Assembly: GCA_050251575.1 (NCBI GenBank)
Contig: JBFWMP010000015.1
Coordinates: 1-32,874, forward strand
Length of the DNA stretch: 32,874 nt
Reading direction: 5' to 3'
Source: X23 sp050251575
GTDB lineage: Bacteria; Bacillota; Clostridia; SK-Y3
The position numbers and the translations under genes were made by a program. Below the pieces are notes generated by a model. It made no database searches and was not told the DNA's origin. It worked only from the letters and a program-made list of their open reading frames with translations. Positions 23,814 through 32,841 of the stretch are shown here, one piece after another; positions within the stretch are counted from its first letter, which is position 1, and every line of letters starts with the position of its first letter.

Positions 23814-24506
23814 CTAATAATTCGATGTCTTAAATCTTGTGATAACAACATCGAGATGTTCATTCATATACTCCCCTGCTTTTTTCATATCACGACTTTT
23901 AATTGCATCGAGAATCAGCGGATGATACTTCAAACTATCTTCGTTGCCTAAATGTGAAATCACTGTGACCAACTTTGGAAGAAGAATATATTTTACTATC
24001 TCCATAATATTTTCGAACATTTTATTACCACATGCTTTTGAAATTGCTACATGAAAATTAATATCCTCTTGTGAATACTCTTGTATATTATCTTTTTTAT
24101 TTAGTGAGTTTCTTAAAATCCTTTCAAGTTTAATAATATCCTCTTCTGAAGCACGCTCTGCAACCAGTTTTGCAGCCTCCACTTCTACACCTTTTCGAAA
24201 TTCCATAATCTCTATAAAGTGATGTTGTTTCAATAAAATTGGCGGTATAAAGCAATTTAGATAAATAGAGGGTCCCAATTCTTTTATAAACGTACCTTCA
24301 CCACGTATGGTTTCCAATATACCTAATACATTTAATCTTTGAATTACACTGCGAATGGTGTTCCTACTAACATTAAAAAGATTTTTCAGCTCATTTTCAG
24401 ATGGAATCCTATCTCCAGGACCCCAGGAGCCGATTGAAATGTTTGCTATCATTTGTTGATAGATTTCATCTGTAATATTGCTTTTATTTATAGGCGTTAT
24501 TTGCAT
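23814..24506 (-). CDS. GntR-family (FadR/FCD-type) transcriptional regulator
   Basis: The 230-residue product starts at ATG behind AAAGGAG. The winged helix (about 10-75) carries the family pattern PGDRIPSENELKNLFNVSRNTIRSVIQRL...GEGTFI. The C-terminal all-helical FCD domain contains the expected metal/ligand residues Asp148, His152, His195 and His217. Such regulators usually repress a neighbouring catabolic operon and release DNA on binding an organic-acid inducer. It is the first gene of the minus-strand run that continues with cupin, isomerase, two dehydrogenases and the 2HCT transporter, so it most likely controls this run and itself. Confidence 0.92.
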   Translation of the reverse strand: MQITPINKSNITDEIYQQMIANISIGSWGPGDRIPSENELKNLFNVSRNTIRSVIQRLNVLGILETIRGEGTFIKELGPSIYLNCFIPPILLKQHHFIEIMEFRKGVEVEAAKLVAERASEEDIIKLERILRNSLNKKDNIQEYSQEDINFHVAISKACGNKMFENIMEIVKYILLPKLVTVISHLGNEDSLKYHPLILDAIKSRDMKKAGEYMNEHLDVVITRFKTSNY

Positions 24507-24774
24507 GATGAACTCCTTTAATATGTGTATAATATATTACATAGATTCAACAATAATTTGTATATGTTTTTGTAATGTGAGATTCTGATAAGATAAACTT
24601 CATATAATTTTGCTTTGTAGTATGTGACATGTGCTACAACTGTCAAGATGAATTAGCAGTATTATTTATACATATCCTATTCCTGAATAAGTGAATTTAT
24701 TCCTCATCTTCTTGGATTATTCAAAAAATTTCTATACCGTCGTTCATTTATACAAATGATATGTTTTTTAACAA
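24507..24774. other. Intergenic region upstream of the GntR operon
   Basis: This AT-rich stretch has no credible ORF. On the minus strand there is a TTGACA (about 24645) with an ATACTA-like element 17 bp downstream. A small inverted repeat, ACAA-TAAT-TTGT, occurs near 24550, close to the GntR start, and could serve as an operator. These are weak and unverified. Confidence 0.3.
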
Positions 24775-24824
24775 AGTAAAAATCATGAATATATACCAGA
24801 TTTATCTGATATATATTCATGATT
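24775..24824 (-). terminator. Terminator of the subtilisin gene
   Basis: AATCATGAATATATA (24781-24795) pairs perfectly with 24810-24824, and CAGA/TCTG inside extends the stem. On the minus strand the hairpin is followed by TTTTTACTTT. It lies 37 bp beyond the subtilisin stop codon. Confidence 0.7.
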
Positions 24825-24860
24825 CAAATTTCTAATAAGATTCTAATGGGGATGATTTAA

Positions 24861-25925
24861 TTATAGAAATAAAAATTTTATAAGTGCCATGCCTAGAACC
24901 GTATTGTTAGTTCTAAAAAGTTGTTTTCTCATAATCGCACTTCTGCTATAAGGATAATTTCCGTTAGACCTTACTCTTTCTCTATTGTAATTCATATCAC
25001 TAATATAATCGGATTCATTTATCCTGCCAAATGAGAATAATCCATACCCATACTCAGAATCTCTTCCCGGTTCACCCAGATCTTCAGAATACACATGCAG
25101 CAATATTCTGATTTCTTCCGGCGTAAGTCTTCGACCGTGTTTTTTTATTCCCTGTGCCTGCAGTAATGCTACAGCCCCTGTTATAATAGGCGTAGCCATA
25201 GAAGTGCCGCTTAATGTTGCGTAGGTATTATCTTTATAGCAGGAAAATATATCTTTTCCTGCTGCCGCTACTTCAGCTGCTGTTCCTACAGAACTGAAAT
25301 CTGTTCTTTTCTTATTCATATCCACTGCCGTAACAGCAATCGTTTCATCAAATTTAGCAGGATAACCAATCGTATCTCCACTACCACTTTCACTAATCCC
25401 CTCATTTCCAGCTGCGCAAACAAGGGTGATGCCGCTATTATCCAAGTAAGATATTACTCTTTGATATTCTCTAGTCGTTGTCTGTGATGAAAAAGACATA
25501 TTAATGACATCTACATTGCGTTCAGCCATCCAAGTAAGACTATTAAAAACTGCACTAGTATCTGCATTCCCCTCTTTATCAAACGCTTTAGCAATATATA
25601 AATCGGCTTCCGGTGCAACGCCAACAACCCCTACATTATTCCGGTTGGCTGCAACTACTCCGGCTACATGCGTACCATGTCCATTTTCATCCGTGACATC
25701 TTTTTTATCTCTGCTGGTAAAGTTAATATATTCTTTAACTCGATCTTGCAAATCCTCGTGATTCAAGTCAATTCCAGTATCAATAATACCTACCTTTATT
25801 CCCTTTCCTGTTGTTTCTCTCCACTCTAAAGGAGCTCCTACCATTCGGACTCCATAATCAACTATTTCTTTTTTCTGTGAAGCCTTTACTTCAACAACCT
25901 TAAAATCATCTATTTTCACCCTCAC
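24861..25925 (-). CDS. S8 family serine peptidase (subtilisin), probably intracellular
   Basis: The 354-residue product starts at GTG behind AAAGGAGAGG. The catalytic triad is intact: Asp49 in IIDTGIDL, His83 in GHGTHVAG and Ser242 in SGTSMATP, with oxyanion Asn174 in AAGNEG. No signal peptide and only a short N-terminal extension precede the catalytic domain, as in intracellular subtilisins. A hydrophobic end (GMALIKFLFL) might allow membrane association. Its role could be stationary-phase or sporulation protein turnover. It stands alone between two terminators. Confidence 0.93.
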   Translation of the reverse strand: MRVKIDDFKVVEVKASQKKEIVDYGVRMVGAPLEWRETTGKGIKVGIIDTGIDLNHEDLQDRVKEYINFTSRDKKDVTDENGHGTHVAGVVAANRNNVGVVGVAPEADLYIAKAFDKEGNADTSAVFNSLTWMAERNVDVINMSFSSQTTTREYQRVISYLDNSGITLVCAAGNEGISESGSGDTIGYPAKFDETIAVTAVDMNKKRTDFSSVGTAAEVAAAGKDIFSCYKDNTYATLSGTSMATPIITGAVALLQAQGIKKHGRRLTPEEIRILLHVYSEDLGEPGRDSEYGYGLFSFGRINESDYISDMNYNRERVRSNGNYPYSRSAIMRKQLFRTNNTVLGMALIKFLFL

Positions 25926-26137
25926 ATAACCCTCTCCTTTCCTAATCTCTCATTATTTCTTAATTATTGATGATAACATAAGTCTTATAAATGTAACCTT
26001 TGATATATCATATGTACGTTTCCATAATATTGATACTACTTTATGGATTTTTGCGAACTACTGGAAAAAGCCTATTCTTTCACTCTTACGTTTTACAGGT
26101 TATGTACATCAAGAACATTAAGTATGAGGAATAACGC

Positions 26138-26169
26138 AAAAAACCTGCTTGATGATAAGCAGGTTTTTT
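26138..26169. terminator. Bidirectional intrinsic terminator
   Basis: AAAAAACCTGCTT (26138-26150) and AAGCAGGTTTTTT (26157-26169) form a perfect 13-bp stem with a 6-nt loop and U-tracts both ways. It lies 45 bp after the stop codon of the minus-strand gene at 26214. The rest of 25926-26213 holds nothing further I can support. Confidence 0.88.
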
Positions 26170-26213
26170 GGGCAGCTTTATTATGAGTTAACTAAAAAAT
26201 AAGCTGAATTTTA

Positions 26214-27167
26214 TTAGTACATCTTTTCTACTGCATGTCTCCTCAATTCAAGCAACTTCTGATTTATTTCTAAATCTGAAGTTACCTGACTCCCCATTTC
26301 AATAGCGACTAAAGCATCTCTATACATCTCTGCTTTAATAAGTGCATCAGAAAGGTAATACCAGTTGGCTCCCACCATAGGCTTCTGCCTAGCAGCTTGT
26401 ACATAATAACGAACAGCACTTGTTGCATAATACCGTGAAATATTTCTTGCCGGGACGAAATCCGTACCATTCCACATGAGTAATTTGATATCAAATGATC
26501 CATCGTCAATTTTATTCCATACAGCGATTTCTGCATTGCTAGGTGCTTGATTGTCTAATACTTCTACACGATTGTAATTAAATGTTGCTATTTTTTTGCT
26601 GGTTTTATCGGTCCATGAGAATATATCGAGTATATTATTGGTGTCTTGAGTTTTCCACCCCATTAGTATATCTTTTTTCCCTAAACCTCTCACATCTGCA
26701 AAATCGATATAACTTAGAGCTTGATAATCCGAATTTTTCATTTCATGAATTTTATTCCACTGGTTATTTTGCTTCTTTAAGATTACGGTAATTGTTTCGT
26801 TGTTGATTTGGTATGAAGTAACTAATTCATTTTCTCGATCTCCATCTAAATCTATACTTTGTATTCCGCTTATGCCTACCGGATATTGGGGTATTATTAA
26901 CTTAGCATCAGCAGGTATAAATTGTTTAACTACTTCATTTAAGTCTTCCTTTTTAAAATTGCTTGTAACCTTTTTAGTAATTCCAGTGAATGATCTAACT
27001 AATAGAGATAGAGGACTGGGTTTGTTTGAAACTCTGACATTGCCTTTTAAACGCAAAGGCTTTCGGTTTCTGAGTGTCCTGGCGGCTTTAGGCTTCCGCA
27101 GAACCCCTGACTTTGATAAAATAAGCCGGCCTCCTAATGCAATGCCCACGAGGTAGATTGGTATCAT
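26214..27167 (-). CDS. Membrane-anchored VCBS/FG-GAP-like protein with TPR-like C-terminus
   Basis: The 317-residue product starts at ATG behind AAAGGAG. A short N-terminal hydrophobic segment (IPIYLVGIALGGRLIL) is followed by a very basic linker (about 20-50). The centre contains SIDLDGDRENELVTSY, a calcium-loop motif (DxDxDxxNE) of FG-GAP/VCBS beta-propeller repeats, and further repeat-like strands (SYIDFADVRGLGKKDILMGW). The end (about 265-317) is helical and resembles one or two TPR units (NWYYLSDALIKAEMYRDALVAIEMG). I do not recognise a named family. It is probably an envelope protein facing outward. Confidence 0.7.
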   Translation of the reverse strand: MIPIYLVGIALGGRLILSKSGVLRKPKAARTLRNRKPLRLKGNVRVSNKPSPLSLLVRSFTGITKKVTSNFKKEDLNEVVKQFIPADAKLIIPQYPVGISGIQSIDLDGDRENELVTSYQINNETITVILKKQNNQWNKIHEMKNSDYQALSYIDFADVRGLGKKDILMGWKTQDTNNILDIFSWTDKTSKKIATFNYNRVEVLDNQAPSNAEIAVWNKIDDGSFDIKLLMWNGTDFVPARNISRYYATSAVRYYVQAARQKPMVGANWYYLSDALIKAEMYRDALVAIEMGSQVTSDLEINQKLLELRRHAVEKMY

Positions 27168-27404
27168 AATATATTACTCCTTTTTAAAATATTTACTATT
27201 AATATTATATGTTTGAAAATTCAAAACGTTAAATTATATATCTAAAAATAATATATACCAATAGCGATCAATTCTATTTTTATTCTCAACTAAAATTTAT
27301 ATAATAATACTTCTGTCATAAACTATTGCACAATGCGAATAAATATAATAAAATGTTTCTAATATATCAAAAAATTTACATTTTTGACAGGAGGTATCCT
27401 ACCA

Positions 27405-29435
27405 ATGTTCTATAAAAAGCGAATTTTTTCTTTGATTATACTTGTTTGCCTAGTTTTAACACAACTCTTACCTTTTGCTTACGCAGATGAAGTAGTTGGA
27501 ATAACGGTTAATACCAAAGAAGTGTTAGCTGCTGCTAATATTCTTTCTGAACAAGCCATTTTATTTGAAGATCCAAGTCTTGAGAGAGCAATACGTGCTA
27601 AGATTGATAAACCAGCCGGTAGCATTCAAAGCATTGATGTGAAAGACATTCAATTACTAGATGCATCCAATGAAGATATCACTTCCATAGAAGGAATTCA
27701 ATATCTTACCGGTCTAAAAACTCTTTTCTTGCAAGAAAATAACATTAACAATATTCATCCCTTGGAGTCACTAACTCAATTAGAAACACTATGGATTTAT
27801 GATAATCACATTACTGATATTACTTCGATAAAAACTTTAATAGGTCTGGAGGAACTGGATCTTAGCATTAACCAAATCTCAGACATTTCACCCTTAATGC
27901 AATTATATAGTATAAAGAATCTTCGATTGAGCCAGAATCTGATTCATGACATTACTCCGTTAAGTACCCTAACGAATCTAACTGACTTAGATATCAGCAA
28001 GAATTCCATAACGAATATAGATGCTTTACAATCTCTGCCATGCTTGACTTCTTTATATTTATATTGCAACCCGTTTTCGGATATAAATTCTGTCAAAAAG
28101 CTTGGCAGCTTGAGAGATTTATTCCTATTCGATCATAAGACAACTCTCTTGCTTGATGAAGATACACTATATGAATATGATATCGTGTTTAAAAAAGCCC
28201 GGGATATTATTAACAGGATAATAAAACCTGATATGTCTGACCTTGAAAAGGAGCTGGCAATACATGACTATATCGTGACACATGTAAGATATGATGACGA
28301 AGCATATGTGAATTACCTGAACGACGCTATGCCCCATACGGCATATGGTGCTCTTATAGAAGGCAAGGCTGTTTGTGACGGATATTCAAGAGCAGCGCAA
28401 ATCCTATTCAATATGGCCGGCATAGAATCCATGGTAGTCACCGGAAGAGCCTACAGCCTTGTCTCAAGCCCCTTGGGACATGCATGGAATATTGTTAAAG
28501 TAGACGGTAACTATTACCATGTTGATATCACAACAGATGACTCTGAAACTGAAAGTAGCAAGGACAACTTATTTCATACATACTTTAATCTATCTGACAA
28601 GCAAATTTCGGTTACTCATAGCTGGTATAAATATGACTACCCAAAGTGCAGTATGGATAGCACATATTATACAAGAATAATTGATGAGTCCAAAAGCATT
28701 ATCTATACCGATTTCTATATTTATAAAATTGCCGGTGGCAGTCTTTATAAAATTGACCCCAACATGTCAGTCGGCGATAAGCTTATTGATGATAAGGTAG
28801 AAAGTATAAATTTGGTTGATGATTGGATTTACTATATCAACATCAGTGATAACAATAAAATATATAAGGTTAAAACCGATGGAACAGAACGGAAAAAAAT
28901 ATCCAATAACGGTGCGGTTCATTTATTTGTAGATACTAACGCAGCCTATTACATCAATATAGACAAGAGCAAGATATATAAAATAGATATAAACACTGCA
29001 TCATCAAAAGGAAAATCCCTTAACAGCGATGATCTTACCACCAACTTAACCCAAATCGGTGATTGGCTTTATTATAGGGCGTTTAACTGGAACAGCAAAG
29101 GAAAGCTTTGCAAAATAAGAACTGACGGAACAGAAAAAATTACATTAACTAACGATACCCCAGCAGGTTTCAAAATGCAGTCCAGCAGGCGAGTCAATTA
29201 CAACTATGCTAAGTATGAACATATTGTTGATGATTTCATCTATTATGTTAATACATCCGACAATTGTTTGTACCGTGCAGGGATTGATGGCAAGAACAAA
29301 ACGAAAATCAGTAATGATAAAATAAGTGATTCCATATTTGAAGTTTTTAATGATTTTATTTACTATAGAAATGCTGATGATAATAAATATTACATGATCA
29401 AAATAGACGGTTCTAATAAGAAATGCTTAGAATAG
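27405..29435 (+). CDS. Secreted LRR-transglutaminase-like protein with DUF5050 repeats
   Basis: ATG at 27405 follows GGAGGT; the upstream in-frame codon overlaps that site. The product is 676 residues. A signal peptide (about 1-27, ending AYA) is followed by internalin-type leucine-rich repeats (about 70-235; LxxLxLxxNxIxDIxPL pattern, six to seven units). A transglutaminase/protease-like domain has a complete triad: Cys324 (AVCDGYSRA), His359 (GHAWNIV) and Asp374 (YHVDITTD). From about 430 to the end, repeated DxIYYxNxxDxxxIYKxxxDGT units match DUF5050-type propeller repeats. The triad suggests crosslinking or proteolysis of wall-associated peptides. The LRR and propeller parts probably bind partners. 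Confidence 0.88.
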   Translation: MFYKKRIFSLIILVCLVLTQLLPFAYADEVVGITVNTKEVLAAANILSEQAILFEDPSLERAIRAKIDKPAGSIQSIDVKDIQLLDASNEDITSIEGIQYLTGLKTLFLQENNINNIHPLESLTQLETLWIYDNHITDITSIKTLIGLEELDLSINQISDISPLMQLYSIKNLRLSQNLIHDITPLSTLTNLTDLDISKNSITNIDALQSLPCLTSLYLYCNPFSDINSVKKLGSLRDLFLFDHKTTLLLDEDTLYEYDIVFKKARDIINRIIKPDMSDLEKELAIHDYIVTHVRYDDEAYVNYLNDAMPHTAYGALIEGKAVCDGYSRAAQILFNMAGIESMVVTGRAYSLVSSPLGHAWNIVKVDGNYYHVDITTDDSETESSKDNLFHTYFNLSDKQISVTHSWYKYDYPKCSMDSTYYTRIIDESKSIIYTDFYIYKIAGGSLYKIDPNMSVGDKLIDDKVESINLVDDWIYYINISDNNKIYKVKTDGTERKKISNNGAVHLFVDTNAAYYINIDKSKIYKIDINTASSKGKSLNSDDLTTNLTQIGDWLYYRAFNWNSKGKLCKIRTDGTEKITLTNDTPAGFKMQSSRRVNYNYAKYEHIVDDFIYYVNTSDNCLYRAGIDGKNKTKISNDKISDSIFEVFNDFIYYRNADDNKYYMIKIDGSNKKCLE

Positions 29436-29443
29436 TACTGAAA

Positions 29444-29471
29444 AGGACACCTTTAAGGTGTCCTTTTTTCA
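29444..29471. terminator. Bidirectional intrinsic terminator between convergent genes
   Basis: AAAAGGACACC and GGTGTCCTTTTTT form a 7-bp GC-rich core with A/U flanks and a 5-nt loop. It sits between the convergent LRR-transglutaminase and WG-repeat genes and can serve both. Confidence 0.88.
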
Positions 29472-31064
29472 TTATTCCAAGAAGCCGTAGATACACTTGC
29501 CGGTCTTATCTATATAACCCCATCTTCCTCCGATATGTACCAAAGCCAATCCTTCTCTAAAATACATACGTTCATCATATTTAGGAGCAATAATAATCTT
29601 TCCTTCCTTATCAACTAATCCCCACTTACCATTTAGTTGTATACAAGCTGTATTTCCATCAAATCCAGCAATATCATCAAATTTAGATTTCAAAATATAT
29701 TCACCCGTTCGATTAATGGAACCCCACTTACCATCTACATACACCTCAGCAATATCATCAGTAAATGATCCTGCTTCATCAAATTGAGCTTCAATTATCA
29801 TTTTACCACTTCTATCTATATATCCCCATTTATCATTTATTTGAACAGCCGCCATATCTTCTCCATTGAATGAGTAGGCATAATCAAATCGTGGTTCAAT
29901 GATAAACTTTCCTGTAGTATTGATATATCCATATTTGCCGTTGCTGCTGCTTCTAAATGGCTCTATCTCATCATCAAAACTAAAGAAGTAATCGTCATTT
30001 TCCTGCATTGGTCCAATCACAAACTTACCTTCTTTATTGATAAATCCCCATTGTCTCCCTTTTTCTACATATGCCACACCTCGCCTAAATCCCCAAGCAT
30101 CATCAAATTGAGGCTTCAGAATAAAACTACCGGTCTTATCTATATAACCCCATTTACCATTGACTTTGACAGCCGCAAGTCCTTCAGAAAACGAATCCAC
30201 TTCATCGCATTCAAACTCAATGACAAACTTACCTGTCTCATCAATAAAGCCATGCCTGTCTTCTGTATTTATCCTCATCAGCCCTTCGGAAAAATATATT
30301 AAATAGTCAGTAGATTCAGGCTCAAAAATATAATTGCCTTTTTTATCGATTATTCCCCACTTACCTCCAACTTTCACATCTGCTATGCCCTCACTAAATC
30401 CATCAACGACATCAAACTTTGGTTCAATTGCAAAACTGCCATCTTTTCGGTTTATATAACCCCAATATCCATTTAACCCGCACAATGGCAGCAAATCACC
30501 TAATGTTAATGATTCTTTAATTTCATTAATTATATATTTTTCATTATCTAATACAACTTGTTCATCACTTATGATAATAACATCATCTTTATAAAGAACT
30601 TTTTTTCCCAATATGTCTTCTGCTAATTTCCTTAATGGTATAAAAGTTCTGCCATTTATTATTTCAACCGATGTTCCTAAAGTTATCTCTTGATTATCAA
30701 TCCACATTTTATTGCTTCCTTCTTGTAATTTTGCAATCTTTCCACTTGCCGACACAGTAACCGATGAAGTAGATTCTTCCCAACCTACAACTGCACCGAA
30801 GTTTTCTGAAATAAATCTGACGGGTACAATTGTAGTACCATTTTTTATGATAGGTACAACTTCTAAATTAGTATCATCCACTACATTAAAACGGTCATTC
30901 ACAAAAGCCTTAGGACTATTGACAAACAATGCAACTGTTCCATTCAACTGATCTCTCACTTCATCTTCAGATGCTGATACCTGGGATGGTATAAGAACTA
31001 TCATTATTAATATAACTAATGCAACAGAAAAAATATAATTGCCTCGAAAAACATTCTTAATCAT
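29472..31064 (-). CDS. Secreted copper-amine-oxidase-N / WG-repeat protein
   Basis: The 530-residue product starts at ATG behind GGAGGA. The signal peptide ends near SQVSASE. Residues about 40-170 match the copper amine oxidase N-terminal (stalk) domain common in clostridial surface proteins (TTIVPVRFISENFGAVVGWEE, GRTFIPLRKLAED). From about 195 on there are roughly nine WG (KWG/beta-leg) repeats of about 33-37 residues with the pattern GKWGYIDKTGKFIIEPxFDxAxxF. No catalytic domain is present. It is probably a cell-surface binding or scaffold protein. Confidence 0.93.
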   Translation of the reverse strand: MIKNVFRGNYIFSVALVILIMIVLIPSQVSASEDEVRDQLNGTVALFVNSPKAFVNDRFNVVDDTNLEVVPIIKNGTTIVPVRFISENFGAVVGWEESTSSVTVSASGKIAKLQEGSNKMWIDNQEITLGTSVEIINGRTFIPLRKLAEDILGKKVLYKDDVIIISDEQVVLDNEKYIINEIKESLTLGDLLPLCGLNGYWGYINRKDGSFAIEPKFDVVDGFSEGIADVKVGGKWGIIDKKGNYIFEPESTDYLIYFSEGLMRINTEDRHGFIDETGKFVIEFECDEVDSFSEGLAAVKVNGKWGYIDKTGSFILKPQFDDAWGFRRGVAYVEKGRQWGFINKEGKFVIGPMQENDDYFFSFDDEIEPFRSSSNGKYGYINTTGKFIIEPRFDYAYSFNGEDMAAVQINDKWGYIDRSGKMIIEAQFDEAGSFTDDIAEVYVDGKWGSINRTGEYILKSKFDDIAGFDGNTACIQLNGKWGLVDKEGKIIIAPKYDERMYFREGLALVHIGGRWGYIDKTGKCIYGFLE

Positions 31065-31321
31065 GGCTATTCCTCCAATTAAAATTTACTATAGATTAAA
31101 CAAATCAAGTATATCACATAAGCAAATTTAGGTAAATATAGAAGATACTATATCAATAGAATGTTAAGTGGAAAAAAATAGATACCATTAATCTACCGAT
31201 TAAAACATCAGTTTCAAACTTATTCTAACTACTAAACTATTTCCAGTATGTTCATTTTTAAATAATGGATTTAAGGAAATCATATCAGTATAGATAAAAC
31301 TTTATGAAAGAGAGATAAACC

Positions 31322-32326
31322 ATGCAAAAAAACATAGAAAACAAACTAACCTCAACTGAAACAGGAAATCTCTGGACTATGTACATGAGTGATAGTATGG
31401 CTATATGTGTTTTGAAATATTTTTATGAGAAGGTTATTGACAGTGATATTAAGTCAATCTTAAAATTTACTCTGGATATATCACAAAAGCATATTCAATT
31501 TATTACGAAGGTATTTGAACAGGAGAATATTCCTATTCCCATAGGCTTTACAGATACAGATGTTGATACAACAGCTCCCCGTTTATATTCTGATTCATTT
31601 TTTCTTATCTACCTTCAAAATATGTCAAGATTGGGTATGATAGCTTATAGCAGTACCTTAGCACTGATGTCAAGAAGCGATATAAGAAAATTCTATTCTA
31701 ATGCACTGACTTCATCGCTTGAATTATGTGAAAGAACATCCTCAGCTATGATTTCAAAAGAGATTTTTGTACATCCTCCTTTTGCACCGGTGCCGGAGCA
31801 GATAGATTTTGTAAGTAAAAAAAACTTTATAAAAGACTGGATAGGTGACAAAAGACCGCTGACTGCCATTGAGGCGGCCCACCTTTTCGGAAATATACAG
31901 ACGAATGCCGTCGGCAAGGCACTTATAGATGGATTTAGTCAGGTTACTAAATCAAAACAGCTACGCCAATACATGCTCCGAGGTATTGATATTGCCACGA
32001 ATCATATTAAATCATTTAGCACAATACTCATGTTAGGAGGTCTTTCTGCTTCTACAACCTGGGATGTAGCGGTGATGAACTCTACGACAACACCATTTTC
32101 TGATAAACTGATGATGTTTCATGTAGATGCATTGATTGCTTCTGGGGTAGGTAATTATGGCGCATCTTTAGCAGTAAGTATAAGACGTGACCTACAAACT
32201 TTATATCCAAAATTAATGGCTGAAATTGGGAAGTATGCGCAAGACGGAGCTGATATTATGATTGAACATGCATGGCTCGAACAATCACCACAACTTATAA
32301 ACCATGATGCATTGGTTATGACTTGA
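31322..32326 (+). CDS. DUF3231 family protein (tandem ferritin-like domains)
   Basis: The 334-residue product starts at ATG behind AAAGAGAG. Two similar halves are visible, each starting with LTxxExxxLxxxxxS or LTAIEAAHLFG and containing a helix with an HIxxF core (SQKHIQFITKVF; ATNHIKSFSTIL). This matches the DUF3231 duplication, a helical bundle found in spore-forming Firmicutes and related to CotF-like coat proteins. The function is unknown; a spore coat or spore-associated role is plausible. The next gene starts one base after the stop codon, indicating translational coupling. Confidence 0.85.
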   Translation: MQKNIENKLTSTETGNLWTMYMSDSMAICVLKYFYEKVIDSDIKSILKFTLDISQKHIQFITKVFEQENIPIPIGFTDTDVDTTAPRLYSDSFFLIYLQNMSRLGMIAYSSTLALMSRSDIRKFYSNALTSSLELCERTSSAMISKEIFVHPPFAPVPEQIDFVSKKNFIKDWIGDKRPLTAIEAAHLFGNIQTNAVGKALIDGFSQVTKSKQLRQYMLRGIDIATNHIKSFSTILMLGGLSASTTWDVAVMNSTTTPFSDKLMMFHVDALIASGVGNYGASLAVSIRRDLQTLYPKLMAEIGKYAQDGADIMIEHAWLEQSPQLINHDALVMT

Positions 32327-32327
32327 C

Positions 32328-32786
32328 ATGGCAATTTATGATACTAAAAAAACAGAAAAGGTTTTATGGAGTATTGCATTGCCAGGATTTGGTCAAATCT
32401 TAAATGGACACCTGCTAAAAGGTGTCCTATTCGTAGGTCTAGAAGTATTAATAAATATTAAATCAAATTTAAATAATGTTATTATCTTAAGCTTCCTCGG
32501 TCAAACACATATAGCTGTACGAGAAACAAATTACCAGTGGCTAATGTTTTATCCTTGTATTTATATGTTTGCTGTATGGGATGCTTACAAGTATGCAGAA
32601 GAATCAAACACTCCGTTTTCATTTTTACCCGGTGTATTCTCAGCATATTTAGGAACAATAGGTGTCATTTATTCATCTGCTTTTCAAATAGGAGGCTTTT
32701 TACTTGGACCTGTTTTTTTACCGATACTATGTATGATAGCAGGAGCGCTACTGGGAAGGCTCTTGATGTTATTATCCCCAAAATAA
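32328..32786 (+). CDS. Small membrane protein of unknown function
   Basis: The 152-residue product has four or so hydrophobic segments. The N-terminus ALPGFGQILNGHLLKGVLFVGLEVLIN resembles the Gly-rich opening found in TM2-like and related small Firmicute membrane proteins. The ATG lies one base after the DUF3231 stop codon and has no Shine-Dalgarno of its own, so it depends on translation of the upstream gene. Codons 27-34 contain the inverted repeat GGACACC...GGTGTCC. Its role is unknown; coupling suggests that it anchors or partners the DUF3231 protein. Confidence 0.75.
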   Translation: MAIYDTKKTEKVLWSIALPGFGQILNGHLLKGVLFVGLEVLINIKSNLNNVIILSFLGQTHIAVRETNYQWLMFYPCIYMFAVWDAYKYAEESNTPFSFLPGVFSAYLGTIGVIYSSAFQIGGFLLGPVFLPILCMIAGALLGRLLMLLSPK

Positions 32787-32841
32787 GTAATGTATTAAAG
32801 ATTCCTTGTTAATGCAATGAAAAAAGCAAAAAGGTGATATA

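Noticed and set aside
32406..32427. GGACACC/GGTGTCC hairpin as a terminator, matching the stem at 29444-29471
   Set aside because: It lies inside an open reading frame and has no following U-tract. The shared 7-bp stem is probably coincidence.
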